This document shows, piece after piece, positions 17,876 to 26,907 of a stretch of DNA of 64,000 bases. A program made the position numbers and the translations under genes. The stretch's first letter is position 1. Each line of letters begins with the position of its first letter. The DNA comes from Thermoanaerobaculia bacterium (GTDB lineage: Bacteria > Acidobacteriota > Thermoanaerobaculia > Thermoanaerobaculales > Sulfomarinibacteraceae): NCBI GenBank assembly GCA_027061805.1, contig JAMOWA010000057.1, forward strand, positions 31,830 to 95,829, written 5' to 3'. Below the pieces are notes generated by a model, which had not been told where the DNA came from, did no database searches, and saw only the letters and a program-made list of their open reading frames with translations.

Positions 17876-19287
17876 GCATGCCTCCCTCGGCCGCCATCTC
17901 CGGCGGCCGGTGCGGGGCCCATCTTGCCATCACCTTCCGGCCGGGGCAAGACGACCCGGGCCTCGAATCCCCCGCCCTCCACATTCTGCAGCTCGATCCG
18001 GCCCCCGTGGGTCCGGGCCACCCGCTCTGCCACGGCGAGGCCCAGGCCGGTTCCCCCCGGCCTGCTGGTGTAGAAGGCCTCCCGGACCTTCGCCAGGTCC
18101 TGCTCCGGAATGCCGTCACCCCGGTCTCTGACCACGATCACCACCTCGTCTGCGGCCGGGATCTCGAGGTCCACCTCCACCACGCGACGGTCCGGCTCCA
18201 GTCCCTCCAGCGCCTGGACGGCGTTGAGCACCAGGTTGATGATCACCTGGCGAAGCTGCCCCTCGTCGCCGAGAACCGTGACCCGCGGCAGGTCGGCCCC
18301 CGCCCGGAGGTGCACCAGGGACTCCCGGGCCTCCGGCTTGAGGAAACCCACCACGTCCCGGACCATCCGGCCGAGGTCGATGGGCTCCCGCCGGGTCCTG
18401 GTGGGGCGGGCGTAGGTCAGGAAGTCGGTGACCAGGCGGGCCAGGCGCCCCACCTCCTTCCGGGTCGAGGCCAGGGAATCGCCCGTGGCCGCGGCCCCGG
18501 AGGCGAGGTCCTCCTCCAGGAGCTCCAGATTCAGGTTGATGGAGTTGAGGGGGTTGCGGATCTCGTGGGCCAGGTTGGCCGCGAGCTCTCCCAGTGCGGC
18601 GAGCTCCTCGGCCTCGCGCCGCTGGTCCTCCAGCCGCCTCGTCCTCTGGATCAGGTGCCACACGAAGGCGAAGGCCCCCAGGAGCGTCAGCAGCGTCACG
18701 CCCGCCACGGTGACCGTCTGGCGGAGCAGGTCCTGCCTGAGCGACGAGATCCGTTCCGCGAGGCGGCCCTTGCTCATGGTGAGCACCACCTCGCCCACGT
18801 CGCCGATGGGTGCCGGGATCTGGTAGGTGTTCTCGGTCTCCCGGACCACGGAGTCGGGCAGCTCCGGCCCCACGTCGAGGTTCCTGACCACCCCCTGCGG
18901 GATCCTCTCGCGGGATCGGATCTCCGCCTCGTAGACGATGTTCCCGTCCCTGTCGGTGACCGTGATCGAGGTGAAGACCAGCCGGTTCGCGAGCTCAGCC
19001 AGCTTCTGCTCCAGCACCTCACGGCGTTTCTCCACCACGTCGTACACGGTGGCGCCGTCCTCGGAGGCCATCTCGCCCGCGAGGCGGTCCACCTCCTCCT
19101 TGCCCGCCAGGAGGACGGTCTCCAGGTAGTGCCGGGAGAGGGACCTGGAGATCAGGTGACCGAAGAGGAAGATGATCCCCAGGATCATCACGGCCATCAC
19201 CCCGGCCACGATGGCATACTGGCGCTGCAGCGCGTCGGCCCGCCTGTGGTGCCCCTCACGGGCCGTGGCAGGCAGCTCGGCCTTCAT
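17872..19287 (-). CDS. Membrane sensor histidine kinase
   Basis: A 471-residue two-component sensor. Transmembrane segments at ~25-47 and ~195-215 flank a ~145-residue periplasmic sensor region. HisKA is LAHEIRNPLNSI with phospho-acceptor His241. HATPase_c has the N-box (INLVLNAVQAL), G1 (RDRGDGIP) and G2 (GTGLGLAVAERV). No response regulator is adjacent, so its partner is elsewhere. Starts 15 bases after metK and ends in a 4-bp overlap with the secreted-protein gene, giving a metK-kinase-secreted protein operon. Confidence 0.93.
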   Translation of the reverse strand: MKAELPATAREGHHRRADALQRQYAIVAGVMAVMILGIIFLFGHLISRSLSRHYLETVLLAGKEEVDRLAGEMASEDGATVYDVVEKRREVLEQKLAELANRLVFTSITVTDRDGNIVYEAEIRSRERIPQGVVRNLDVGPELPDSVVRETENTYQIPAPIGDVGEVVLTMSKGRLAERISSLRQDLLRQTVTVAGVTLLTLLGAFAFVWHLIQRTRRLEDQRREAEELAALGELAANLAHEIRNPLNSINLNLELLEEDLASGAAATGDSLASTRKEVGRLARLVTDFLTYARPTRTRREPIDLGRMVRDVVGFLKPEARESLVHLRAGADLPRVTVLGDEGQLRQVIINLVLNAVQALEGLEPDRRVVEVDLEIPAADEVVIVVRDRGDGIPEQDLAKVREAFYTSRPGGTGLGLAVAERVARTHGGRIELQNVEGGGFEARVVLPRPEGDGKMGPAPAAGDGGRGRHA

Positions 19288-19302
19288 GGGCCCTGTCGCT
19301 CC

Positions 19303-20463
19303 CTACCCGCGGTCCGGGCCGCAGGCGCTCCTGAGGTCCTCCACGCGGTCGGTCCGCTCCCAGGTGAAGTCGGGCTCCTCGCGGCCGAAGTGCCCGAAGG
19401 CCGCCGTGTTCTTGAAGATGGGGCGCCTCAGGTCAAGGTAGTCGATGATTCCCAGCGGCGTGAGGGGGAAGACCTCGCGAATGGCGCTCTTGATGGTGTC
19501 CTCGGGGACCGTGGACGTCCCGAAGGTGTCGATCATGATGGACACCGGGTCGGCCACGCCGATGGCGTAGGCCAGCTGGACCTCCACCCGCGAGGCCAGG
19601 CCGGCGGCCACGATGTTCTTTGCCACGTGACGCGCCATGTACGAGGCCGAGCGGTCCACCTTCGTGGGGTCCTTGCCGGAGAAGGCGCCGCCACCGTGGG
19701 ACCCCACCCCACCGTAGGTGTCCACGATGATCTTCCGGCCCGTCAGGCCGCAGTCGCCCTGGGGGCCGCCGGTGACGAACCTCCCGGTGGGGTTGATGAA
19801 GACCTTGGTGTCGTCGTCGATCATGGCCGGCGGGAGCACCCTGTCGATGATGATCTCGCGGACATCCTCCCGGAGGTCCCGCAGCGACACCAGGTCCGAG
19901 TGCTGGCAGGACACCACGATGGCCTCGATGCGTTTCGGCTCGAAGCCGTCGTACTCCACCGTGATCTGGCTCTTGCCGTCGGGCCGGAGCCACTCCAGCT
20001 CCCCGGTCCGCCTCGCCTCGCTCAGACGGCGGGTGAGCCTGTGGGCCAGCATGATGGGAAGGGGCATCATCTCGGGCGTCTCGTCGCACGCGAAGCCGAA
20101 CATGAGCCCCTGGTCACCCGCACCACCCGTGTCCACACCCTGTGCGATGTCCGGCGACTGCGGATCGATGGAGGAGATCACGGCGCAGGTGGCGTAGTCG
20201 AACCCGAACTTCGCCCTGGTGTACCCGATCTCCTTGATGGTCTCCCTGACGATTCCGGGAAAGTCCACGTAGGTGCTGGTGGTGATCTCGCCTGCGATGA
20301 AGGCGAGGCCCGTGGTCACCAGCGTCTCGCAGGCCACCCGGCCCTTGGGGTCCTCCGCCATCACGGCGTCGAGGATCGCGTCGGAGATCTGGTCCGCGAT
20401 CTTGTCCGGATGTCCCTCGGTCACGGACTCGGAAGTGAAGAGATGCACACCGTTTCGAGCCAT
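19303..20463 (-). CDS. metK: S-adenosylmethionine synthetase
   Basis: A 386-residue enzyme making S-adenosylmethionine from methionine and ATP; length is normal. Signatures: [13 protein letters not shown] (~8-20), [16 protein letters not shown] (~118-133) and the P-loop-like [16 protein letters not shown] (~258-273). ATG 20463 follows GGGAGGG. A sigma-70-type promoter lies 23-51 bases upstream. First gene of a minus-strand operon with the sensor kinase. Confidence 0.97.
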   Translation of the reverse strand: MARNGVHLFTSESVTEGHPDKIADQISDAILDAVMAEDPKGRVACETLVTTGLAFIAGEITTSTYVDFPGIVRETIKEIGYTRAKFGFDYATCAVISSIDPQSPDIAQGVDTGGAGDQGLMFGFACDETPEMMPLPIMLAHRLTRRLSEARRTGELEWLRPDGKSQITVEYDGFEPKRIEAIVVSCQHSDLVSLRDLREDVREIIIDRVLPPAMIDDDTKVFINPTGRFVTGGPQGDCGLTGRKIIVDTYGGVGSHGGGAFSGKDPTKVDRSASYMARHVAKNIVAAGLASRVEVQLAYAIGVADPVSIMIDTFGTSTVPEDTIKSAIREVFPLTPLGIIDYLDLRRPIFKNTAAFGHFGREEPDFTWERTDRVEDLRSACGPDRG

Positions 20464-20485
20464 CGAACCCTCCCTGGAAGCGGCC

Positions 20486-20514
20486 ACGGTAGCACCACGG
20501 ACCCGGGTGGTCAA
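20486..20514 (-). promoter_or_regulatory. Promoter of metK
   Basis: Minus strand TTGACC (20514-20509), exactly 17 bp, TACCGT (20491-20486). Confidence 0.75.
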
Positions 20515-20601
20515 CGCGCCCGGAAGAGCCGGTGCACAGCGGTCCGGTCCCGTCACTCCGGTCCGTTGTCCCCGGGTGCTTCCCCGTGCCATCAGCGCCC
20601 C

Positions 20602-20935
20602 ATGAGGACGTTTGCGAAAGAAGCCGTCGGGAGACTGCAGGAGGCCGCCCCGAGCCGCGACCGGCTCCCCGGCTCGACCTGAACGTCCATCCCCGCCTCG
20701 ACGACCCGGTGCAACGCCTCTTCAACGCCATGGAGCCGGGAACCTACGTCCGCCCCCACCGTCACGCTCCGGACCGCTGGGAGCTCTTCCTGATCCTGCG
20801 TGGCCGGGCCGCGGTGCTCCACTGCCCCGAGCAGAACGGCCGAGCTGCCAGCACCGGGATCGGGACGCGGAGGACGCGGGGGTGCCGCCGGGGCATCCCC
20901 GGAGCCTGGAGCCCTCCCACCCCTACTTCCCCTCG
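20602..20935 (+). pseudogene. WbuC-family cupin, decayed by frameshifts
   Basis: Three reading frames together spell a WbuC-like cupin. [15 protein letters not shown] begins at 20602. [15 protein letters not shown]...PGTYVRPHRH...WELFLILRGRAAVLHC follows in a second frame (about 20685-20830). Then comes a degraded PGSG...GVPPGHPRSLEP tail, again out of frame. WbuC proteins sit in LPS/O-antigen loci. At least two frameshifts and a low-complexity pyrimidine tail running into the ABC transporter stop show that it is dead. No other gene occupies 20464-20922. Confidence 0.75.
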
Positions 20936-22776
20936 CCCCTGCCCCCCTGCTCCCCTGCCTCCCCCACCTGCGCCCTCCAGGCCGCCGCGTAGCGCCCCCC
21001 AAGGGCCAGGAGCTCCTCGTGGCTGCCCGACTCCACGATCCGCCCCTCCGACATGAGGTGGATGGTGTGGGCCCTCCGCGCCGTGGTCAGGCGGTGGGTG
21101 ACGATCACGGCGGTCCGGTTCCGGGCGAAGTCCAGGAAACGGTCCATCCACGCCACCTCGGACCAGGAATCCATGGCCGAGGTGGGCTCGTCCAGCAGGA
21201 GGACGGGTGCCTGCCGGATGAAGGCCCGGGCCAGTGCCAGGCGCTGCCACTGGCCAACGCTCAGTTCCTCCCCCCCCGCGTACCACCGGCCCAGGAGCGT
21301 GTCCAGGCCCTCCGGAAGCCCGCCGACGACCTCCCCGGCCCCTGCCGCATCCAGGGCGGCGAGCACCCGCTCCTCGTCCCCGAGGGCGTCCAGGTCGCCG
21401 AAGGCCACGTTGAGCCGGACGGTCTCGTTGTAGTGGACCGGCTCCTGGAGCAGCGCGGCCACCCGCCGCCGCATCTCCTCCGGGGGGAGCTTCCGAAGGT
21501 CCACGCCTCCCATGAGGACCCTTCCACCCTCCGGATCGTAGAGGCGGCAGAGGAGCTTCACCAGCGTGCTCTTGCCGGCCCCGTTGTCCCCGATGATGGC
21601 CGTGACCCTCCCTCCGGGCATGGAGAGTGAGAAGTCGTCCAGGACCGGACGCTCCATGCCCGGGTACCGGAACGCCACCCGCTCGAACACCAGGTCCGGG
21701 GCCTCCCGGAGGGCCGTCGCCCCGGCCCCACCGTCCACCGTCACCAGGCCGGGACGGAGATCGAGGAACTCCATCAGGTTGCCGAGGAAGAGGCTGTTGG
21801 CGTAGATCTGGCCCGCCGTCTCCAGCAGCGAGCGCATGAGCTTCTGCCCCTGGAGGAAGGCCTGGGCGAACATGGCGAGGTCGCCGAGGGTCACGGCCCC
21901 GGCGAGCGCCCGGTGGACCATCCAGACCAGGGCCACGCCCATGACACCCAGCCCCACGACGGAGGCCGCCACCTCGCCCAGGGCCGAGCGGCGAACCAGC
22001 TCCAGGCGCTCCCGCCGCAGGCGGCCCTGGAGCGTGTCGTAGAGGCTCCTGAAGTGGTCGCCGAGACCGAAGAGCCGGATCTCCGCGGCCGGCTCCCGGG
22101 CGGTCACGAGCCAGTCGCAGTACCAGGTCCGCCGCTCGTCCGTGGTGGTCCGGACCCGCCACCGGTGCTGCGCCAGGGCGTAGCGGAGCACCACGAAGAG
22201 GGCGGGCGCCGTGCTGGCCAGCAGCGCCAGGGGGATCCACCATCCGAAGCGGAGCAGCACCCCGGCCATGGCCACCAGCGTGAGGGTCGACTGGAGCAGC
22301 ATCCCCAGGTTCTCCACGACGGCCACGGGCCTGTGGCGGGCGTCCACGCGGGCGCGGTGCAGGCGGTCGAAGTAGTCGGGGGAGTCGTAGGCCGCCAGGT
22401 CCATCCGCAGGGCCCGCTCCTGGATCAGGCCCGTGATGTGATCCCGGACCAGCTCCGCCTGGGCGGTCCTCAGCCATCGGGTCAGGGCCCTCAGGGCCTC
22501 CGCCAGCACCAGCACGCCGGCCAGGGCCACCGCCAGGGCCACGGGCGGGCCCAGCTCGCCGCCCGAGCCCGTGGCGGCCACCAGGGCGTCCACGAAGAGC
22601 TTGGTGAGCACCACGGTGGCCACGGGAAGCACGCCCTGGAACACCAGCAGCGCCAGCCAGGCGTGGAGCCGCCAGCCCGCGGCCCGCCGCACCAGGCCCA
22701 GGGCTGCCGGCAGGTGCCGGAGCTCCCGGAGCGTCGGGAGCAGGTCACGGCCTCCGGGCGCGGCGGGGATCGTCAC
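20923..22776 (-). CDS. ABC exporter, fused permease and ATPase
   Basis: A 617-residue half-transporter. The N-terminal membrane domain has about six segments (~30-330). The C-terminal ATPase has Walker A GDNGAGKST (~397-405), an LSVGQWQRLALARA signature, Walker B VLLLDEPTS and the H-loop VTHR. The signature is LSVGQ rather than LSGGQ. It belongs to the B-subfamily exporters with atypical membrane domains; the substrate is unknown. ATG overlaps the phosphorylase stop by four bases, so it is the last gene of a tightly coupled four-gene operon. The C-terminus ends in a Gly/Glu-rich tail overlapping the decayed WbuC region. Confidence 0.92.
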   Translation of the reverse strand: MTIPAAPGGRDLLPTLRELRHLPAALGLVRRAAGWRLHAWLALLVFQGVLPVATVVLTKLFVDALVAATGSGGELGPPVALAVALAGVLVLAEALRALTRWLRTAQAELVRDHITGLIQERALRMDLAAYDSPDYFDRLHRARVDARHRPVAVVENLGMLLQSTLTLVAMAGVLLRFGWWIPLALLASTAPALFVVLRYALAQHRWRVRTTTDERRTWYCDWLVTAREPAAEIRLFGLGDHFRSLYDTLQGRLRRERLELVRRSALGEVAASVVGLGVMGVALVWMVHRALAGAVTLGDLAMFAQAFLQGQKLMRSLLETAGQIYANSLFLGNLMEFLDLRPGLVTVDGGAGATALREAPDLVFERVAFRYPGMERPVLDDFSLSMPGGRVTAIIGDNGAGKSTLVKLLCRLYDPEGGRVLMGGVDLRKLPPEEMRRRVAALLQEPVHYNETVRLNVAFGDLDALGDEERVLAALDAAGAGEVVGGLPEGLDTLLGRWYAGGEELSVGQWQRLALARAFIRQAPVLLLDEPTSAMDSWSEVAWMDRFLDFARNRTAVIVTHRLTTARRAHTIHLMSEGRIVESGSHEELLALGGRYAAAWRAQVGEAGEQGGRGEGK

Positions 22777-23582
22777 ACCTGCTCCTCCATGCGGAAGACG
22801 AAGCCGGAATCGAAGGGCAGCGGCTCACCGGCGGGCAGCTCGGCCAGGAACCGCAGGATCACCCGCGTGGCGACCGCGGCGTGCCGGCCCAGGTTCGCGG
22901 CCAGCTCCTCCGGCGCGGTGGGCGGGTCCACCACCCCGTTGGCGTGGTCCACGCCGAAGCCCAGCACGGCGTAGGGCAGCTCGAGCTCCCCGGCCAGCAC
23001 CGCCTCGGGCCCGCAGGTCTGGCTCAGCGCCGTGCCCCCAACCGAGCGGAGCCAGGCGATCTCGGTCCTCGTGTTCAGACGGGGCCCATCCACGTGGACG
23101 TAGCACCCGCCGTCCACGGGCTCCAGCCCCTCCTCGAGGGCGGCGGCGAGCAGCCGGCGTCGCAGCCCCGGGGAGAAGGGGGTGGCCATGATGAGGTGCC
23201 CCCGGCGGGGATCCCCGGGCTCGGTGAAGAAGGTGGCGAGCGTCCCGTCGGGAAGGCGGTTGGAGGGGAAGAACAGCTCGTCGAAGACCAGCGGCCGCGC
23301 CAGGGGGATGGAGGGGTCCATGATGCCCACCACGGTGGTGCCCAGCACCGCCTCCACCCCGGCCTCCCGGAGCGCCCACAGGTTGGCCCGGTGCCTCACC
23401 TGGTGGGACAGGCGCTCGTGGCCGGCACCGTGGCGGGCCACGGCCACGAGCTCGTGCTCCCCCACCATCGCCACCTGGCAGCCCACCGTCCCCCAGGGTG
23501 TCCCCACCTCCACCTCCCTGGCCTCGAGGTGTCCCTCCAGCTCGTAGATCCCCGTTCCCGTGATCAGCCCGATGGTGCTCAC
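22773..23582 (-). CDS. MTAP/PNP-family nucleoside phosphorylase
   Basis: 269 residues, the size of 5'-methylthioadenosine or purine nucleoside phosphorylases of the MTAP class. The N-terminus IGLITGTGIYEL binds phosphate, the RHGAGHERLSHQVRHRANLWAL stretch follows, and TALSQTCGPEAVLAGE carries the late MTAP core. Phosphorolysis of methylthioadenosine or a related 5'-deoxyadenosine is expected. GTG 23582 is the start: AAAGGAGG lies 8 bases upstream, and the GTGA overlaps the stop of the preceding gene. Its place beside two rSAM/selenodomain-type transferases resembles arsenosugar-type gene sets. Confidence 0.85.
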   Translation of the reverse strand: MSTIGLITGTGIYELEGHLEAREVEVGTPWGTVGCQVAMVGEHELVAVARHGAGHERLSHQVRHRANLWALREAGVEAVLGTTVVGIMDPSIPLARPLVFDELFFPSNRLPDGTLATFFTEPGDPRRGHLIMATPFSPGLRRRLLAAALEEGLEPVDGGCYVHVDGPRLNTRTEIAWLRSVGGTALSQTCGPEAVLAGELELPYAVLGFGVDHANGVVDPPTAPEELAANLGRHAAVATRVILRFLAELPAGEPLPFDSGFVFRMEEQV

Positions 23583-24238
23583 TCCGCTGCCTCCTTTGCC
23601 CACAGTTCCTCCAGAAACCCCTCCAGCGTCCCGGCAACCTCCTCCCGCTGATCCGACCCTCCGAGGACCGACCGGAGGTCCTCCAGCGTGTCCACGTCCC
23701 GGAGCACCTCGAGCTCCTCCCAGGCCACGCCCGCCTCCCGGAGGCGCTCCCGCGTGGCGGCGAGCGTCGTCTCCGAGGACCAGGGTACCCCGGAGAAGCA
23801 GTCCACGCCCGGCGCCCGCTGGCCCACCAGCCAGTACCCCCCGTCGGCAGCAGGCCCCAGGACCACCGGCGTCTCCTCCAGCCGGGCGAGGGCCTCCGCG
23901 AGGTGGCGCGGTACGAGCTCCGGGCAGTCGGAACCCACGAGCACGGCCGTCTCCGCTCCCCTCGCGAAGGCGCCCCGGAGGGCGGCGAGCATCCGGCGTC
24001 CCAGGTCGCCCCCCTCCTGGACCTCCAGCCGGACCCCGTCGGGAGGCAGCCAGCCCGCCGAGGGCGGTTCGGCGAGGGAGAGGGTCACCCGCTCCCCCGT
24101 TCCCAGGCCGCACCGGATCGTGTGGCGGAGGACGTGCCGGTAGATCTCCGCCGCGACCCCCGCGCCCACCGACGCGGCGAGCCGCGTCTTGACCTTCCCG
24201 GCCACGGGCTCCCGGCCGAACACGATCACCTCTCTCAT
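23579..24238 (-). CDS. TIGR04282-type glycosyltransferase (DUF2064)
   Basis: 219 residues with a nucleotidyl/glycosyltransferase-A fold. The start VIVFGREPVAGKVKTRLA is diagnostic for rSAM/selenodomain-associated transferase 1 (DUF2064). VLVGSDCPEL gives the metal-binding acid pair and LGPAADGGYWLVG the acceptor side. Family members occur beside a TIGR04283 transferase, as here. ATG 24238 overlaps the stop of that gene by four bases, and its own stop overlaps the phosphorylase GTG. Confidence 0.88.
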   Translation of the reverse strand: MREVIVFGREPVAGKVKTRLAASVGAGVAAEIYRHVLRHTIRCGLGTGERVTLSLAEPPSAGWLPPDGVRLEVQEGGDLGRRMLAALRGAFARGAETAVLVGSDCPELVPRHLAEALARLEETPVVLGPAADGGYWLVGQRAPGVDCFSGVPWSSETTLAATRERLREAGVAWEELEVLRDVDTLEDLRSVLGGSDQREEVAGTLEGFLEELWAKEAAE

Positions 24239-24957
24239 CGGACGTTCCGGTACCACCGGGCCAGGGTCCACGGCGAGACGCCCATCCTGAAGAGGGCTGG
24301 GAAGGTGGCCGTCATGAGCCGGGTCCTCACGGGATGCCGCTCGAACCGCCGCGCCGTCGTCCGGATCTCCAGGGGGAGTGTCCGGATCCGCCCGAGGCGG
24401 GCCGCCGCCCGGGCGAAGTCCAGGTCCTCCATGAGCGGGATCGGCGGATAGCCGCCCAGCCGCTCGAAGACCTCCCTGCGGACCGCATGGCCCTGGTCAC
24501 CGTAGGGCAGGAGCCCCAGCCTCGACCTCAGGTCCAGCAGGCGCAGCCACCGGCGGCGGAGTGCCCCCGCGCCGGGAGTGGCGGGCTCCGTGTGGAGGCG
24601 GAAGCAGCTCAGCGCAACCGCCGGATCGTCCAGGGCCTCCATGACCGCAGGAAGCCACCCGGTGGGGAGCCGGCAGTCCGCGTGGAGGAAGAGCAGCCGG
24701 GGCGCCCGGGCGGCCCGGGCACCCCGGTTGAGCTGCTGGCCGCGTCCCGCATCCCCCCGGACCACCCGGACCTCCCTCTCCACCGAGACGAGATCCAGGG
24801 TTCCGTCCCGGCTCCCCCCGTCGCTCACCACGACCTCCACGGCGGGGTCGTCGCCGATGCTCGCGAGGGCACCGGGGAGGGTCTCCTCCTCGTCCAGGGT
24901 CGGGATCACCACCGAGAGGGACGGCGTCGGGGGGTGCGGGGAGTCCACGGTGCTCAT
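24235..24957 (-). CDS. TIGR04283-type family 2 glycosyltransferase
   Basis: 240 residues of GT2 fold: SVVIPTLDEEETLPGALASI (~14-33), DGGSRDGT (~47-54), the DXD-like LHADCRLP (~92-99), and GDQGHAVRREVFERLGGYP with MEDLDFARAAARLG, the acceptor-side motifs of rSAM/selenodomain-associated transferase 2. First gene of the operon. ATG 24957 is used because it opens into the fold and a TACAAT lies 11 bases upstream. Confidence 0.88.
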   Translation of the reverse strand: MSTVDSPHPPTPSLSVVIPTLDEEETLPGALASIGDDPAVEVVVSDGGSRDGTLDLVSVEREVRVVRGDAGRGQQLNRGARAARAPRLLFLHADCRLPTGWLPAVMEALDDPAVALSCFRLHTEPATPGAGALRRRWLRLLDLRSRLGLLPYGDQGHAVRREVFERLGGYPPIPLMEDLDFARAAARLGRIRTLPLEIRTTARRFERHPVRTRLMTATFPALFRMGVSPWTLARWYRNVR

Positions 24958-24967
24958 CGCAGGCCCG

Positions 24968-24993
24968 ATTGTACGGCACGGGACGTGTACCAT
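24968..24993. promoter_or_regulatory. Back-to-back -10 elements of two divergent operons
   Basis: Minus strand TACAAT (24973-24968) lies 11 bases before the transferase ATG. Plus strand TACCAT (24988-24993) lies 10 bases before the ATG at 25003. The two transcripts would start close to their start codons and cannot be read without interference. Confidence 0.5.
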
Positions 24994-25002
24994 GGGCTCC
25001 TG

Positions 25003-25134
25003 ATGACGGATTCCGGACCTTCCGAGCGGCAGATCCTGGACGAGGCCGCGGCCTGCCGGCGCTCTGCGGCGCTCCTGGCCGGCGTGGAGACCGGCCTGAC
25101 CGCGATCCTCGGCGGGACGGAGGGCGCGCCGTGA
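25003..25134 (+). CDS. 43-residue microprotein coupled to a Rieske protein
   Basis: A short helical protein (MTDSGPSERQILDEAAAC... ending GGTEGAP) with one Cys. Its stop overlaps the GTG start of the Rieske gene (GTGA) and its start lies 10 bases from TACCAT, so it is very likely expressed. No family recognised; it could be a partner or leader for the Rieske protein. Confidence 0.55.
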   Translation: MTDSGPSERQILDEAAACRRSAALLAGVETGLTAILGGTEGAP

Positions 25135-25490
25135 GGCGTCGCCTCGCCAGAGTGGACGAGATCCCGCAGAAGGGGCTCCGCTTCACCTGCCGGGAGGGGC
25201 CCTTCGACGAGGAGGGCATCCTGCTGCGGCTGCCCGGCGGCACGGTCCGGGCCTACAAGAACCTCTGCCGTCACCTGCCCGTCAGGCTGGACGAGCGCGA
25301 CCCCGGCACACTCTGGGACCCGCAGGGCCGCCACCTGGTCTGCGCCGCCCATGGAGCCCGCTACCTCCCCGCCGACGGACTCTGCGTCTCCGGGCCCTGC
25401 GAGGGCTCCCACCTCAGGGAGCTCCCCGTGACTGTCGAGGACGGCATCGTCTGGCTGGACGAGGGGGTTCTCGGCGCTTTCTTCGCGTGA
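25131..25490 (+). CDS. Rieske [2Fe-2S] protein
   Basis: A 119-residue stand-alone Rieske domain. The cluster ligands are in CRHLPV (C-x-H, ~45-47) and CAAHGARY (C-x2-H, ~69-72), with the usual LPVTVEDGIVWL end. It has no signal peptide or membrane anchor, so it resembles the soluble ferredoxin-like subunits of oxygenases or nitrite reductases; no oxygenase gene is adjacent. GTG start set by the overlap with the microprotein gene; there is no separate ribosome site. Confidence 0.85.
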   Translation: MRRRLARVDEIPQKGLRFTCREGPFDEEGILLRLPGGTVRAYKNLCRHLPVRLDERDPGTLWDPQGRHLVCAAHGARYLPADGLCVSGPCEGSHLRELPVTVEDGIVWLDEGVLGAFFA

Positions 25491-25728
25491 CCGGAGCGCC
25501 GGACCGACCCCTCCTGGAATAGGCGCGCCCTCCGGGGTATTTCACCTGAGTGGGACCCCGGGAAGGGATGCGCAGCGCAGTTCGCGAACCGGGGGCACCA
25601 CGAGACGGATGCCGGCAGGAATGTCATGGTGGGTTCGTCACCGGCCAGGAACAGAGTGAGTATGACCCGCTTGATGCCTGCAGGGATCCGATGCGGATCG
25701 AACGGGAAGAAGAAAGGGGAAAGGGCAG

Positions 25729-26907
25729 ATGATCGTAGGGGTACCGCGAGAGACGTTCCCCGGGGAGCGGCGTGTGGCCCTGGTGCCGGCGCTCCTCCCG
25801 GGGCTGACACGGGCGGGGCTGGAGGTCCTCGTGGAGACCGGAGCCGGAACGGAGGCCGGGTTCACGGACGAGGCCTACACCGACAAGGGCACCACCATCG
25901 CCGGGTCGCGCGCCGAGCTCTTCTCCAGGGCCGACGTCATCCTCCAGGTCCGGGCGCCGGGCTCCAATCCCGAGGAGGGAAGGAAGGACCTGGAGCTGCT
26001 CCGGGAGGGACAGGTGGTGATCGGCTTCTGCGATCCCCTCCTCTCCCTGGAGATCACCCGGGCCCTGGCCGAGAGGGGGGTGACCCTGTTCTCCATGGAG
26101 CTGATGCCCCGGATCACCCGGGCCCAGAGCATGGACGCCCTGTCCTCCATGGCCACCATCGCCGGCTACAAGGCCGTGCTGCTGGCCGCGAACACGCTGC
26201 CGCGCATGTTCCCCATGATGATGACGGCTGCGGGCACCCTCGCCCCGGCCCGCGTCTTCGTGGTGGGCGCCGGCGTGGCGGGCCTCCAGGCCATCGCCAG
26301 CGCCCGGCGCCTGGGTGCGGTGGTGGAGGCCTACGACGTGCGGCCCGCCGTCCGCGAGCAGGTGGAGAGCCTGGGCGGCAAGTTCGTGGAGCTCGAGCTC
26401 GACACGGGGGAGGCCGAGGATGCGGGGGGCTACGCGAAGGAGCTCGGCGAGGACTTCTACCGGAAGCAGCGGGAGATGATGCTGCGGGTGGTGGCCGGCT
26501 CCCACGTGGTGATCACCACGGCGGCCATCCCGGGCAAGAAGGCCCCCATCCTGGTGACCCGGGAGATGGTGGAGGGCATGGAGCCGGGCTCGGTGATCGT
26601 GGACCTGGCCGCCGAGCGCGGCGGCAACTGCGAGCTGACCCGGCCGGGCGAGACGGTGGACCACGACGGCGTCACCATCCTCGGCCCGCTCAACATCCCC
26701 GCCACGGTCCCCTACCACGCCTCCCAGATGTACGCCAAGAACATCACCACCTTCCTCCTCCACCTGGTGGAAGAGGGTGAGCTGACCCTGGACACCGACG
26801 ACGAGATCACCGCCGGTACCCTCGTGACCCGGGGGGGCCGGGTGGTCCATCCCCGTGTCCTGGAGCTCCTCGGCTCCGGGGACGGGACGAAAGGAGCTTC
26901 CTCATGA
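25729..26907 (+). CDS. pntA: NAD(P) transhydrogenase alpha subunit, domain I
   Basis: A 392-residue soluble NAD(H)-binding part of proton-translocating transhydrogenase: MIVGVPRETFPGERRVAL start, VVGAGVAGLQAIASARRLGA dinucleotide fold (~178-197), and VIVDLAAERGGNCE (~285-298). As in many bacteria, alpha is split into two polypeptides. The complex couples hydride transfer from NADH to NADP+ with proton entry. GGGGAAAGGG lies before the ATG. The 238-base region upstream (25491-25728) has no gene and no promoter I can defend. Overlaps the next gene by four bases. Confidence 0.95.
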   Translation: MIVGVPRETFPGERRVALVPALLPGLTRAGLEVLVETGAGTEAGFTDEAYTDKGTTIAGSRAELFSRADVILQVRAPGSNPEEGRKDLELLREGQVVIGFCDPLLSLEITRALAERGVTLFSMELMPRITRAQSMDALSSMATIAGYKAVLLAANTLPRMFPMMMTAAGTLAPARVFVVGAGVAGLQAIASARRLGAVVEAYDVRPAVREQVESLGGKFVELELDTGEAEDAGGYAKELGEDFYRKQREMMLRVVAGSHVVITTAAIPGKKAPILVTREMVEGMEPGSVIVDLAAERGGNCELTRPGETVDHDGVTILGPLNIPATVPYHASQMYAKNITTFLLHLVEEGELTLDTDDEITAGTLVTRGGRVVHPRVLELLGSGDGTKGASS

